A stretch of DNA of 64,000 nucleotides from Micromonospora lupini (GTDB lineage: Bacteria; Actinomycetota; Actinomycetes; Mycobacteriales; Micromonosporaceae), in the NCBI RefSeq assembly GCF_026342015.1, contig NZ_JAPENL010000001.1, positions 124,001 to 188,000 of the forward strand, written 5' to 3'. Position 1 is the first letter of the stretch; each line of letters starts with the position of its first letter. Shown here in pieces: positions 25,322 to 34,186 of the stretch. Below the pieces are notes generated by a model. The model had not been told where the DNA came from and searched no databases. It worked only from the letters and a program-made list of their open reading frames with translations. The position numbers and the translations under genes are program-made.

Positions 25322-25591
25322 GGCCCGGCCGCGCCGCGCGCTGAGGCCCGGCCGCGCCGCGCGCTGAGGCCCGGCCGCGCCGCGCGCTGAGGCCCGGCCG
25401 CGCCGCGCGCTGAGGCCCGGCCGCGCCGCGCGCTGAGGCCCGGCCGCGCCGCGCGCTGAGGCCCGGCCGCGCCGCGCGCTGAGGCCCGGCCGCGCCGCGC
25501 GCTGAGGCCCGGCCGCGCCGCGCGCTGAGGCCCGGCCGCGCCGCGCGCTGAGGCCCGGCCGCGCTGAGGCCCGGCCGCGCCGCGCGCTGAG
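25300..25591. repeat. 23-bp GC-rich tandem repeat array
   Basis: Eleven perfect head-to-tail copies of a 23-bp unit (GCCCGGCCGCG, then CCGCGCGCTGAG) run from 25300 to 25552. They are followed by a copy shortened to 16 bp (25553-25568) and one more full copy (25569-25591). The first copy encodes the last residues and stop of the variant-repeat protein; the rest are non-coding. Copies are identical, with no spacers, so this is a satellite made by slippage or unequal exchange, not CRISPR. Confidence 0.97.
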
Positions 25592-25597
25592 ACTGCG

Positions 25598-25620
25598 GTA
25601 GCCGGCCCGGTCGGGCTACC
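25598..25620. terminator. stem-loop between convergent genes
   Basis: GGTAGCC (25598-25604) pairs with GGCTACC (25614-25620) across a GC-rich loop, overlapping the stop codon of the XRE gene and following the tandem array. Its position between convergent genes suggests a bidirectional terminator. There is no T-tract, as is common in actinomycetes. Confidence 0.5.
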
Positions 25621-26086
25621 GGCGCGACGCACCCGCCTGCGACGGGGAGGGCGGGGTGGCGCCGGACGTGGACGGCGACGCCGCCTCGACCGGGAGGTCG
25701 CGGCCGGCGAGACGGCGGAGAAGCTCCCGGATCTGGCGCTTGTCCGCGGCGGGGACCGCGTCGTCGAGCAACCGCCTGCGGATGCTTCCCATGTCCGCCT
25801 CGACCTCCGCCAGCGCCCGGGGCGTCACGGCGGCGTTCGGCATCGCGAGCGGCCGGATCGCGGCGGCGATGGAGAGACCGAGTGTGGCGCAGAGGCTGCG
25901 GACCTTCGCCAGCTCGGGGTAGCGCTGCCAGTCACCGGCGAGCCAGCGGAACAGCGTCGAGCGGCTCACGCCTGTGTGGTGCGCGATGTCGCCGACTGTC
26001 CAACCGTGCTCCTCGCGGGCATCGTCGACGGCCTGGCGGACGAACTGCGCGAAGGCCATCTGAGGTGTCGTGGGGTAGGTGTCCAT
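25616..26086 (-). CDS. XRE-family helix-turn-helix protein
   Basis: 156 residues. An N-terminal Cro/CI-type HTH at about 8-65 (WTVGDIAHHTGVSRSTLFRWLAGDWQRYPELAKVRSLCATLGLS) is followed by a charged helical tail (VEADMGSIRRRLLDDAVPAADKRQIRELLRRLAG) and a Ser/Pro-rich end. Such proteins are often phage-repressor-like or partner with small toxins, but no partner gene is present. The frame is open further upstream; ATG at 26086 is chosen because the extension is arginine-rich and unlike the family. Divergent from the amino acid importer. Confidence 0.8.
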   Translation of the reverse strand: MDTYPTTPQMAFAQFVRQAVDDAREEHGWTVGDIAHHTGVSRSTLFRWLAGDWQRYPELAKVRSLCATLGLSIAAAIRPLAMPNAAVTPRALAEVEADMGSIRRRLLDDAVPAADKRQIRELLRRLAGRDLPVEAASPSTSGATPPSPSQAGASRR

Positions 26087-26438
26087 CCTCAGTCGTGCCC
26101 TCCCACCCGGGATCGCCTCGGTGTACCCGGCTCGATGGTCAGTTCTGATCACCCATTCCGAAGACGGCGGTACCACTGATCGTCTACCAGCTTCTGTGTG
26201 GGCGCAGCGGTGGCCGGCACGGCGACCTACTCGTTCGGGGTGGGGCGGATACTCAAATGCCGATCGTCCCGTTCGTGGACGACTGTCACGTTCACGGACT
26301 GTGATGGTCGCCGCAGCACGGCGGCTACGCCGCGTGATCTGGGTACCGTTCGTCAAATCAGGTACCGTCCGCTGTCACACAGTCTTCGCACCAACCTGGC
26401 TGCCCGCCACAGGGGAGCCGAACCGGAGGGACACACTC
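26087..26438. promoter_or_regulatory. 352-bp intergenic region upstream of amino acid importer
   Basis: No convincing gene lies here. GGTACCGT(T/C)CG occurs at 26342-26352 and 26361-26371 (19 bp apart, one mismatch). GACTGT(C/G)A occurs at 26281-26288 and 26297-26304. Either pair could be an operator for the importer or for the divergent XRE gene. GGAGGG at 26425-26430 is the ribosome binding site for the GTG at 26439. Confidence 0.4.
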
Positions 26439-27257
26439 GTGAGAGTCCGTAGCGCAGTCCGTCAGGCCGGCCTCGTCGCGGCGGTCGCCGCTCTGGCGTT
26501 GAGCGCGGGATGTGCCAAGAAGGATGACAGCGAGGTCCAGGCGAGCGGGGTCAAGCTGGTCGAGGCCGGCAAGCTGACCGTCTGCACCCACCTGCCGTAC
26601 CCGCCGTTCCAGTCGAAGGACGCCAGCGGCAAGGTCACCGGGTTCGACGTCGACGTGATGGACCTGGTGGCCAAGGAGTTGGGCGTCGAGCAGACGATCA
26701 TCGACACGCCGTTCGAGGGGATCAAGTCCGGTCAGGACCTGAACACCGGCAAGTGCGACGCGGCCGCCGCGGGCATGACCATCACCGCCGAACGGCAGAA
26801 GGTGATGAACTTCTCCGACCCGTACTTCGACGCCACCCAGGCGATGCTTGTGAAGAGCGGCAAGACGTACAAGACGCTCGACGACCTGCGGGGCAAGAAG
26901 GTGGGCGTGCAGGCGGCCACCACCGGCCGTGACTACGCCAAGAAGTTCGAGGCGGAGAAGGGTCTTCAGATCGTCGAGTTCGAGGACCTCGCGGCCGAGC
27001 AGCAGGCGCTCGCCAACGGCCAGGTCGAGGCCGCCATCAACGACCTGCCGGTCTGGAGCGAGTACCTGAAGAAGAACCCGGGCGGGTTCCAGGTGACCGC
27101 CGAGTTCGACACCGGCGAGCAGTACGGGTTCTCGGTGAAGAAGGACGGCAACCCGGAACTGCTCAAGAAGATCAACGAGACGCTGGCCAAGGCCAAGCAG
27201 GACGGCACGTACGACGCGATCTACTCCAAGTGGATCGGCAAGCAGCCGAGCGCCTGA
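26439..27257 (+). CDS. polar amino acid ABC transporter substrate-binding lipoprotein
   Basis: 272 residues: a lipoprotein signal peptide with Cys25 in LSAGCAKK, then a family 3 solute-binding domain (LTVCTHLPYPPFQSK, GFDVDVMDLVAKELG, AAAAGMTITAERQKVMNFSDPYF, KVGVQAATTGRDY). This resembles glutamine/glutamate/cystine-type binding proteins anchored outside the membrane. GTG at 26439 is preceded by GGAGGG at eight bases. First gene of a three-gene importer; a stable hairpin follows it. Confidence 0.94.
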   Translation: MRVRSAVRQAGLVAAVAALALSAGCAKKDDSEVQASGVKLVEAGKLTVCTHLPYPPFQSKDASGKVTGFDVDVMDLVAKELGVEQTIIDTPFEGIKSGQDLNTGKCDAAAAGMTITAERQKVMNFSDPYFDATQAMLVKSGKTYKTLDDLRGKKVGVQAATTGRDYAKKFEAEKGLQIVEFEDLAAEQQALANGQVEAAINDLPVWSEYLKKNPGGFQVTAEFDTGEQYGFSVKKDGNPELLKKINETLAKAKQDGTYDAIYSKWIGKQPSA

Positions 27258-27270
27258 TCGAAGCTCACTG

Positions 27271-27301
27271 GGGGAGGGCGTTCGTGCTGTGCGCCCTCCC
27301 C
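27271..27301 (+). terminator. intra-operon stem-loop after the binding-protein gene
   Basis: GGGGAGGGCG (27271-27280) and CGCCCTCCCC (27292-27301) form a perfect 10-bp stem with an 11-base loop, 13 bases after the stop of the binding-protein gene and 32 bases before the permease start. In ABC operons such hairpins commonly act as partial terminators or 3' stabilisers that keep the binding protein in excess of the membrane subunits. Confidence 0.7.
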
Positions 27302-27333
27302 GTCGACACACTCCGGGAAGGCAACGAGCCGAC

Positions 27334-28128
27334 GTGAAGCTGCGACGCCGCCAGCGGGAACGACTGTCCCTCGGCATCCAGTACCTGGTCTTCGTCGCGA
27401 TCATCGTCGCGGTGCTCGCCGCCGCGGACTGGGGGCGGTTGGCCGACGCGTTCTTCCGCGTCGACATCATCGAGTCGATGTTCCCGACGATCATCACCGT
27501 GGCGCTGCGCAACACGATCCTCTACACGGTGGGCGCGTTCGCCTTCGGCCTCGTGTTCGGCACCATCCTCGCGCTGATGCGGCTGTCCCGGGTGGCGCCG
27601 TACCGCTGGCTGGCGACCGCGTACATCGAGTTGTTCCGGGGTCTGCCGGCGCTGCTGGTGCTCTTCCTCGTCGGGTACGGCATCCCCATCGCCTTCCCGG
27701 AGCGGGAGATCCCCGGCGGCGTGTTCGGTTCGATCGCCATCGGCCTCGGCCTGACCGCCGCCGCGTACATGGCCGAGACCATCCGGGCCGGCATCCAGGC
27801 CGTGCCGAAGGGGCAGATGGAGGCGGCCCGCACCCTCGGCATGTCGCACGTCACCGCCATGCGCACCATCGTGATCCCGCAGGCGTTCCGGATCGTCATC
27901 CCACCGCTGACGAACGAGCTCATCCTGCTCACCAAGGACTCGTCGCTGGCCTACGTGCTGGGCGTGACGGCATCGACAATCGAGGTCACCAAGTTCGGCC
28001 GGGACATGCTCAACGACCGGGTGAACGCCACGCCGCTGCTGGTGGCCGGCCTCGCGTACCTGGTCATCACCCTGCCCCTGTCCCAGGTGGTGCGCCGCCT
28101 CGAACTCCGCTACGCCAAGGCCCGGTGA
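27334..28128 (+). CDS. polar amino acid ABC transporter permease
   Basis: 264 residues of the HisMQ-type permease family, with about five membrane helices. [38 protein letters not shown] and the EAA loop [24 protein letters not shown] are the family hallmarks. GTG at 27334 is chosen because it precedes the basic N-terminus VKLRRRQRE, with GGGAAGG upstream. A single permease gene suggests a homodimeric channel. Confidence 0.93.
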   Translation: MKLRRRQRERLSLGIQYLVFVAIIVAVLAAADWGRLADAFFRVDIIESMFPTIITVALRNTILYTVGAFAFGLVFGTILALMRLSRVAPYRWLATAYIELFRGLPALLVLFLVGYGIPIAFPEREIPGGVFGSIAIGLGLTAAAYMAETIRAGIQAVPKGQMEAARTLGMSHVTAMRTIVIPQAFRIVIPPLTNELILLTKDSSLAYVLGVTASTIEVTKFGRDMLNDRVNATPLLVAGLAYLVITLPLSQVVRRLELRYAKAR

Positions 28129-28973
28129 CCCGCATGACGACCACCCCGTCCCGCCCCGCCGTCGAGATCCGCGACCTGCACAAGTCCTTCGGGGCGCTCG
28201 AGGTGCTCAAGGGCATCGACTTCGAGGTCGGTCAGGGCGAGGTCGTCTGCGTGATCGGGCCGTCCGGCTCCGGCAAGTCCACGCTGCTGCGCTGCGTCGA
28301 CCTCCTCGAAGAGCCGACCGCCGGCACGATCTGGGTGAACGGCGTCGAGATGACCGACCCGGACGTCGAGATCGACGCCGTACGTCGGGGCATCGGCATG
28401 GTGTTCCAGTCGTTCAACCTGTTTCCGCACCTGACCGTGCTGAACAACCTCACAGTCGCCCAGCGGCGGGTGCTGCGGCGTCCTCGCGCCGAGGCCGAGC
28501 GGATCGCGCGGGCCAACCTGGAGCGTGTCGGCCTGAGCGACAAGGCCGACGCGTTCCCGGCGCAGCTCTCCGGCGGGCAGCAGCAGCGGGCCGCGATCGC
28601 CAGGTCGTTGTCGATGGAGCCGAAGCTGATGCTCTTCGACGAGCCGACCTCGGCGCTCGACCCGGAGCTGGTCGGCGACGTGCTCACCGTCATGCGCAAG
28701 CTGGCCGAGGACGGCATGACGATGATGGTGGTCACCCACGAGATGGCGTTCGCCCGGGACGTGGCGGACCGCGTCGTGTTCATGGACGACGGCGTCGTCG
28801 TCGAGCAGGGGCCGCCGCAGGAGGTGCTGGGCGCGCCGAAGCACGAACGGACCCGCGCGTTCCTCGCCCGGGTCCTCGACCCGACCCGGGTGGAGCGGCT
28901 CGGTCAGCCCGACCAGTCGCCCGAGCCGCCCGAGGCCCCCGGCTTGCCGACCGACGGCCGCCACACCGTCTGA
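28125..28973 (+). CDS. polar amino acid ABC transporter ATP-binding protein
   Basis: 282 residues (GlnQ/HisP type): Walker [11 protein letters not shown]-loop [10 protein letters not shown], signature LSGGQQQR, Walker [14 protein letters not shown] and the switch histidine in VVTHEMAFA. The last 30 residues are Pro/Glu-rich and not part of the domain. The start overlaps the permease stop by four bases (GTGA), with an alternative ATG at 28134. It energises the importer formed with the two preceding genes. Confidence 0.95.
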   Translation: MTRMTTTPSRPAVEIRDLHKSFGALEVLKGIDFEVGQGEVVCVIGPSGSGKSTLLRCVDLLEEPTAGTIWVNGVEMTDPDVEIDAVRRGIGMVFQSFNLFPHLTVLNNLTVAQRRVLRRPRAEAERIARANLERVGLSDKADAFPAQLSGGQQQRAAIARSLSMEPKLMLFDEPTSALDPELVGDVLTVMRKLAEDGMTMMVVTHEMAFARDVADRVVFMDDGVVVEQGPPQEVLGAPKHERTRAFLARVLDPTRVERLGQPDQSPEPPEAPGLPTDGRHTV

Positions 28974-28994
28974 CCAGGCCACAACGCCTGGTCA
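28971..28994 (+). terminator. stem-loop terminator of the amino acid importer operon
   Basis: TGACCAGGC (28971-28979) and GCCTGGTCA (28986-28994) make a perfect 9-bp stem with a six-base loop. The stop codon of the ATPase gene is the first three bases of the stem. There is no T-run, as usual for actinomycete terminators. Confidence 0.65.
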
Positions 28995-29043
28995 ATCGAC
29001 GTACGTTGTGATCCCGCGGTAATCTTCCTGCAATCAGACCTGT

Positions 29044-29088
29044 ACTTTCGTCGATGGATTACATAAGTTGGGTTCATCCATCGAAAGT
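29044..29088. promoter_or_regulatory. AT-richer inverted repeat upstream of the laccase gene
   Basis: CGATGGAT (29052-29059) pairs with ATCCATCG (29076-29083); ACTTT and AAAGT extend it outside after a three-base bulge, with a 16-base loop. It lies about 120 bases before the laccase start, in the least GC-rich stretch nearby. It could be an operator or a leader hairpin; no known copper-responsive consensus is recognised. Confidence 0.35.
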
Positions 29089-29207
29089 TCTGAGTCTTCC
29101 GAGCGAAGTCCGCGACGATCCTCACCTCAGTCGTGCTGCCGCCTTGTGCTCGGCGGTCGACGCACCCTGCCCTCGTCGTGTCTTCGCCCGGTCGGGAACG
29201 GAGACCC

Positions 29208-30212
29208 ATGGACGATCACGCCGTTGGCTCCCACCGCCATCTGTCCCGCCGATCACTGATCGCCACCGGGGCGCTCGCCGCCGGAGCGTTGGGCGCGTCC
29301 GCCCCCACGCTCGGTGACGCGTTCGGAGGCAGCCCGGCCCGGGCCGCCGCCGGAGTGACCAAAAAGGTCACCATCTACGCCGAGCAGTTGCCCGGCGGGC
29401 TGTTCGGGTACGGCCTCGCACCCGGCCAGGCCACCGTGCCGGGGCCCGTGCTGGAGATCTACGAGGGTGACACCCTGGAGATCACCCTGGTCAACACCAC
29501 CGAGCAGCGGCTGTCCATCCATCCACACGGGGTGGACTACAGCACCGACTCGGACGGCAGCCCGCTCAACGCCTCGTTCAACAACCCCGGCGAGACCCGG
29601 ACGTACGTCTGGCGCTCCCACGAGATGGTGGCCGCGGCCGGCCGCCGGTACATGCCGGGCAGCGCCGGCTACTGGCACTACCACGATCACGCCATGGGCA
29701 CCGACCACGGCACCGCCGGTGTCGCGAAGGGCCTGTACGGGGCGCTGATCGTCCGCCGCCGCGGCGACATCCTGCCGGAGAAGCAGTTCACAGTCGTGTT
29801 CCACGACATGACGATCAACAACCGGATGGCCCCGGACACGCCGATGTTCGAGGCGAACCTGGGCCAGCGGGTGGAGTGGCTCGCCATCGGGCACGGCAAC
29901 CTGTTCCACACCTTCCACCTGCACGCGCACCGCTGGGCGGACAACCGCACCGGAATGCTTGAGGGGCCGGCCGACCCGAGCCTGGTCATCGACAACAAGG
30001 ACCTCAACCCGGGCAGCTCGTTCGGGTTCCAGGTGCTGGCCGGTGAGGGCGTCGGGCCCGGCGCGTGGATGTACCACTGCCACGTGCAGAACCACTCCGA
30101 CGGCGGCATGGCCGGGATCTTCCTGGTGCGCAACGCCGACGGCAGCATGCCCCCCGGCGCCGAGGAGGCGATCCACCGGTTCCAGGGCCACACCCACACG
30201 CACGGAAGCTGA
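29208..30212 (+). CDS. two-domain (small) laccase, Tat-exported
   Basis: 334 residues: a twin-arginine signal (SRRSLIATGALAAGALGA) followed by two cupredoxin domains. Copper ligands are HPHG at 105-108, His157/His159/His161 in WHYHDHAMG, HTFHLHAH at 234-241, and the C-terminal HCHVQNHSDGGM (290-301), which supplies the type 1 site including an axial Met. Its length and two-domain layout match the trimeric Streptomyces small laccase, an oxidase of phenols that reduces O2 to water. It heads a set of secreted redox proteins transcribed in the same direction. Confidence 0.95.
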   Translation: MDDHAVGSHRHLSRRSLIATGALAAGALGASAPTLGDAFGGSPARAAAGVTKKVTIYAEQLPGGLFGYGLAPGQATVPGPVLEIYEGDTLEITLVNTTEQRLSIHPHGVDYSTDSDGSPLNASFNNPGETRTYVWRSHEMVAAAGRRYMPGSAGYWHYHDHAMGTDHGTAGVAKGLYGALIVRRRGDILPEKQFTVVFHDMTINNRMAPDTPMFEANLGQRVEWLAIGHGNLFHTFHLHAHRWADNRTGMLEGPADPSLVIDNKDLNPGSSFGFQVLAGEGVGPGAWMYHCHVQNHSDGGMAGIFLVRNADGSMPPGAEEAIHRFQGHTHTHGS

Positions 30213-30230
30213 CCGAAAGTGGGGACGGGG

Positions 30231-33200
30231 ATGACCAGAGACGTACGACGAGCCCTCGCCGCGGTAGCGGCCTTCGCCACACTGATCCCGGGCGCGGCCA
30301 CGGCCACGGCGGCGACAGCCGCGCCGCGACCCGCGACCGCCGCTGCGGCGGCACAGCCGTCCAGGACCGCCGTGCTCGTGTTCCACGGGCCGGTGGCCGA
30401 GCAGCAGGACCCGGTGTCGCGTGCCGTGGACACCATCCGACAGCTTGCGGCCAGTCATGACATCGATGTCACAGCCACCACGGATCCGGGCGTTTTCTCG
30501 CAGACCGGGCTGTCGGCGTACCGCAGCGTGGTGTTTCTCTCCGCGACGGGCGCCGCGCTCAACCGCGACCAGGAGTCGGCGCTACAGGGCTATCTGAAGG
30601 CCGGCGGCGGCTTCGTCGGCATCGCCGACGCCGCCCGCGCGCAGGTCGACTCCACCTGGTTCACCGGCCTGATCGGCACCCGCCCGGCGGGCGCCATCCC
30701 GGTGGCCGAGCCGGTGGCCGCGGTGACCGCAAGCGGCGAGAACCCGCCGACCGAGTCCAAGGAGAAGCTGACCGACGGCGACGCCAACACCAAGTGGCTG
30801 GTCCGCACCCCGACCGCGTGGGTGGCCTACCAACTGGCCGCACCCAAACGGATCACCGGGTACGCGCTGACGTCCGCAAACGACTTCGTCGGGCGGGACC
30901 CGAAGGACTGGACCCTGCAGGGCTCCAACGACGGGCAGAGCTGGTCCGATCTGGACCGACGCACCAACCAGACCTTCGCGGAGCGGTTCCAGACCCGCCG
31001 GTTCGACATCGCCACGCCGCAGGAGTTCACCCGGTACCGGCTGAACATCACCGCCAACAGCGGTGAGCCGCTGATCCAGCTCGCCGACCTGCGCCTGTTC
31101 ACCGGCACGGCCACCGCGCCGCCGCCGACCCCCGTGAACCGGGCGGTGGTCGACATCCTGGACCGTGAGCACCCGGCCACCGCGTCGCTGCCCCTGACGA
31201 TCACCAGGTCCGACCGCTGGGACAACTGGGACCCGAACCCGATCGGCAGCGTGCACACGCTGGCCCAGGTCGAGGAGCGGCACTACGACCCGGGGCAGGC
31301 CGCCAACGGCCCGTTCCACCCGGTGTCCTGGTGCCGGGACTACGACGGTGGCCGGTCGTTCTACACAGGCATGGGTCACACCGAGGGCAGTTACGGCGAG
31401 GAGGCGTTCCGCACGCACCTGGCCGGGGCGCTCGAGTGGACCACCGGCCGCGTACGCGGCGACTGCCAGGCGACGATCGCCGCGAACTACAAGGTGGAGC
31501 GGCTCACCGCGGCAAACCAGACCGGGCAGCTCGACCAGATCGGCGAGCCGCACGGGCTCACCATCGCGCCGGACGGCACCGTCTTCTACGTCGGCAAGGC
31601 CGCCTGCCCGAGCGGCCCGATCGCGGACTGGAACGACCCGAAGGTCGGCCTGGGCTGCGGCACCATCCACTCCTGGGATCCACGGACCAGGCAGGTCAAG
31701 CTGCTCACCACCCTGGAGGTGATGGGCAACCGGGGCAGCGGCTCCGAGTTGGTCAAGAACGAGGAGGGCCTGCTCGGCATCGTGCCCGACCCCGCGTTCG
31801 CCGACAACGGTTGGCTCTACGTCTACTGGATGCCGCACGAGTCGATCGACAGGGTGCAGCGGGTCGGGCAGCGCACCGTCTCCCGGTTCACCTACGACCG
31901 TCAGATGCAGACCATCGACCAGGCCACCCGCAAGGATCTCCTGAAGTTCCCGGTGCAGATCCACAGTTGCTGCCACGCCGGCGGCGGCATGGCGTTCGAC
32001 GCGAAGGGCAACCTCTACGTCGGCTCCGGCGACAACAACTCCTCCGAGGGGTCGCAGGGCTACTCCGGCAACAACTGGACGCAGGAGTACCAGGGCATCT
32101 CGTTCCAGGACGCCCGTCGGACGGCGGGCAACACCAACGACCTCGCCGGCAAGATCATCCGGATCCACCCGGAGGCCGACGGCACGTACACCATCCCGGA
32201 GGGCAACCTCTTCCCGCCGGGCACCGAGAAGACCCGCCCGGAGATCTACGTGATGGGCGTGCGCAACATCGCCCGTCTCCAGGTCGACCCGGAGCACCAG
32301 TGGCTGACCGCCGGCTGGGTCGGTCCGGACGCCTCGTCGCCAAGCCCCACCCTGGGCCCGGCCAAGTACGAGACGGCAACCATCATCACGTCGGCCGGCA
32401 ACCAGGGTTGGCCGTACTGCATGGGCAACCGCCAGCCGTACCGGGACCGCAGCAGCACCGATGCGACGGTGCTGACCGGCTGGTACGACTGCGGCAACCT
32501 GAAGAACGAGTCGCCGCGCAACACCGGACTGGTGGACATCCCGGCGGCCCGGGACAACATGATCTGGTACTCGCCGGACGGCGGCGGCCCGATCTTCCCG
32601 AAGCGCACCGACGGCAGCGGCCTCCCGACGTACGTCGCGGCCGACGCCACCTACACGCAGCCGTACCTGCGCGGCGGCGGGCAGGCCATCATGTCCGGCC
32701 CGACCTACCACCGCGACCGGGTCGACCCGAACAGCACCGTGGCGTGGCCTGCGTACTGGGACGAGAAGTGGTTCATCGGCGACCAGTCGAACGCCGCCAA
32801 CCGGGTCGCGGTCACCGTCGACCCCGCCGGCGTGCCGACGGCCACCCCTCCGGTGTACGCCGAGTCGCTGCGCGCCATCATCCCCAGCGGCAACGGCGAC
32901 ACCCGGCTGCAGAGCTGGATGGACGCCAAGTTCGGCCCGGACGGCGCGCTCTACCTGCTCGACTACGGAGGCGGGTTCTTCAGCCTGAACCCCAACCAGA
33001 AGCTCATCCGGATCACCTACACCGGCGGGGCGCCCACCCCGGCGCCGGCGGCGACCTCCGTCGCGGTGCAGAACAAACCGTTGACGATCGCCTTCACCGG
33101 CTCCCGGTCCGGCGGTGTGAGCCACAGGTGGGAGTTCGGCGACGGCGCCACGTCCACCGAGGCGGACCCCCGCCACACGTACGCCACTGTCGGCACCTAC

Positions 33201-34178
33201 ACGGCGAAGCTCACCGTCACGTACGCCGACGGCGAGACGGCGACGGTGCAGACCACTGTCACGGTCGGCTGCGCGGCGCCGGACTCCCGGGCCACGGTGT
33301 GGCTCGGCGACACGGACACCGCAGTCCCCAGCCGTACGGTCGGGCAGGGCTGCACGATCAACGACCTGATCGACGACGAGAGCACCTGGCCCGACCACAA
33401 CGCCTTCGTCCGGCACGTCAGCACGGTGACACGCGCGCTGCAGGACGACGGCCTGCTCAACGCCCGCGAGGCGGGCACGCTCACACGCCTGGCCGCAGCG
33501 TCCGACATCGGCCGGGACGGGCGCACCGGATACGAGCCGCTCTACGACGGCACCGCCGAGTCGCTGCGTGGTTGGCAGCAGGCGCCGACGGGGTCGTTCA
33601 GCATCCAGCCGGACGGGGCGCTGCGCTCCAGCGGCGGCCTCGGCATGCTCTGGCACACCAGGGAACTGGCGGACTTCTCGCTGAAGGTGCAGTTCCGCGA
33701 CATCGCCCCGGGCGCCGGCCGCGCCAACACAGGCGTCTTCATCCGGTTCCCGGACCTGCGTACACCCCTGGAGCAGCGGCCACCGGGCAGCTGCGGGACT
33801 GTCGGGTCGGCCCGGACCTCGCCGGCCTGGATGGCGATCTACTGCGGACACGAGATCCAGATCTACGACGGGGAGACCGGCGAGCCACAGAAGACCGGCT
33901 CGGTCTACAACTTCGACCCGGTGCCGCTCGCCCAGGCCGGCATCACGCCGAAGAACGTGTGGAACGACTACGAGATCCGGGTGGTCGGGCAGCACTACAC
34001 GATGATCCGCAACGGCGTGGTGATCAACGAGTTCGACAACACGCCGGGCAAGGAGTCGTCCCGGGCCGGCGACCCGCCGACCGACCTGCGGCAGTTCCTG
34101 AGTGGCTTCATCGGCCTGCAGAACCACGGTGACAACGACCTGACCGAGTTCCGCAACATCCGCGTGCGGGAACTCTAG
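30231..34178 (+). CDS. secreted multidomain protein: ThuA(discoidin insert)-sugar dehydrogenase-PKD-module-DUF1080
   Basis: 1315 residues with a signal peptide (about 1-35). A ThuA-like fold starts at about 47-150 (AVLVFHG, GGGFVGIAD) and resumes at 303-413. Between the halves lies a discoidin/F5-8C-like domain (about 166-290, LTDGDANTKWL). Then come a PQQ-type soluble sugar dehydrogenase/NHL beta-propeller (about 419-933; EPHGLTIAPDG, GLLGIVPDPAF, GGGMAFDAKGNLYVGSGDN), a PKD domain (943-1013), a module shared with the next protein (1014-1093) and a DUF1080/concanavalin-like domain (1097-1315). It is probably an extracellular carbohydrate-binding oxidoreductase. ATG at 30231 has GGGGACGGGG before it. 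Confidence 0.92.
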   Translation: MTRDVRRALAAVAAFATLIPGAATATAATAAPRPATAAAAAQPSRTAVLVFHGPVAEQQDPVSRAVDTIRQLAASHDIDVTATTDPGVFSQTGLSAYRSVVFLSATGAALNRDQESALQGYLKAGGGFVGIADAARAQVDSTWFTGLIGTRPAGAIPVAEPVAAVTASGENPPTESKEKLTDGDANTKWLVRTPTAWVAYQLAAPKRITGYALTSANDFVGRDPKDWTLQGSNDGQSWSDLDRRTNQTFAERFQTRRFDIATPQEFTRYRLNITANSGEPLIQLADLRLFTGTATAPPPTPVNRAVVDILDREHPATASLPLTITRSDRWDNWDPNPIGSVHTLAQVEERHYDPGQAANGPFHPVSWCRDYDGGRSFYTGMGHTEGSYGEEAFRTHLAGALEWTTGRVRGDCQATIAANYKVERLTAANQTGQLDQIGEPHGLTIAPDGTVFYVGKAACPSGPIADWNDPKVGLGCGTIHSWDPRTRQVKLLTTLEVMGNRGSGSELVKNEEGLLGIVPDPAFADNGWLYVYWMPHESIDRVQRVGQRTVSRFTYDRQMQTIDQATRKDLLKFPVQIHSCCHAGGGMAFDAKGNLYVGSGDNNSSEGSQGYSGNNWTQEYQGISFQDARRTAGNTNDLAGKIIRIHPEADGTYTIPEGNLFPPGTEKTRPEIYVMGVRNIARLQVDPEHQWLTAGWVGPDASSPSPTLGPAKYETATIITSAGNQGWPYCMGNRQPYRDRSSTDATVLTGWYDCGNLKNESPRNTGLVDIPAARDNMIWYSPDGGGPIFPKRTDGSGLPTYVAADATYTQPYLRGGGQAIMSGPTYHRDRVDPNSTVAWPAYWDEKWFIGDQSNAANRVAVTVDPAGVPTATPPVYAESLRAIIPSGNGDTRLQSWMDAKFGPDGALYLLDYGGGFFSLNPNQKLIRITYTGGAPTPAPAATSVAVQNKPLTIAFTGSRSGGVSHRWEFGDGATSTEADPRHTYATVGTYTAKLTVTYADGETATVQTTVTVGCAAPDSRATVWLGDTDTAVPSRTVGQGCTINDLIDDESTWPDHNAFVRHVSTVTRALQDDGLLNAREAGTLTRLAAASDIGRDGRTGYEPLYDGTAESLRGWQQAPTGSFSIQPDGALRSSGGLGMLWHTRELADFSLKVQFRDIAPGAGRANTGVFIRFPDLRTPLEQRPPGSCGTVGSARTSPAWMAIYCGHEIQIYDGETGEPQKTGSVYNFDPVPLAQAGITPKNVWNDYEIRVVGQHYTMIRNGVVINEFDNTPGKESSRAGDPPTDLRQFLSGFIGLQNHGDNDLTEFRNIRVREL

Positions 34179-34186
34179 GAGAGACC

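Noticed and set aside
25300..25591. Possible CRISPR array
   Set aside because: Repeats are directly abutting with no spacers, and no cas genes are present in the window.
24652..25632. Minus-strand open frame with many SARRGRASARGAAGPQ-like protein repeats
   Set aside because: It only translates the 23-bp satellite and the antisense of the variant-repeat gene; there is no ribosome binding site or conserved domain.
30582..34127. A very long open frame on the minus strand opposite the giant secreted protein
   Set aside because: It is a codon-bias shadow: composition is low-complexity and rich in Val/Arg/Gly/Asp, with no recognisable domain, while the plus strand shows five clear domains.
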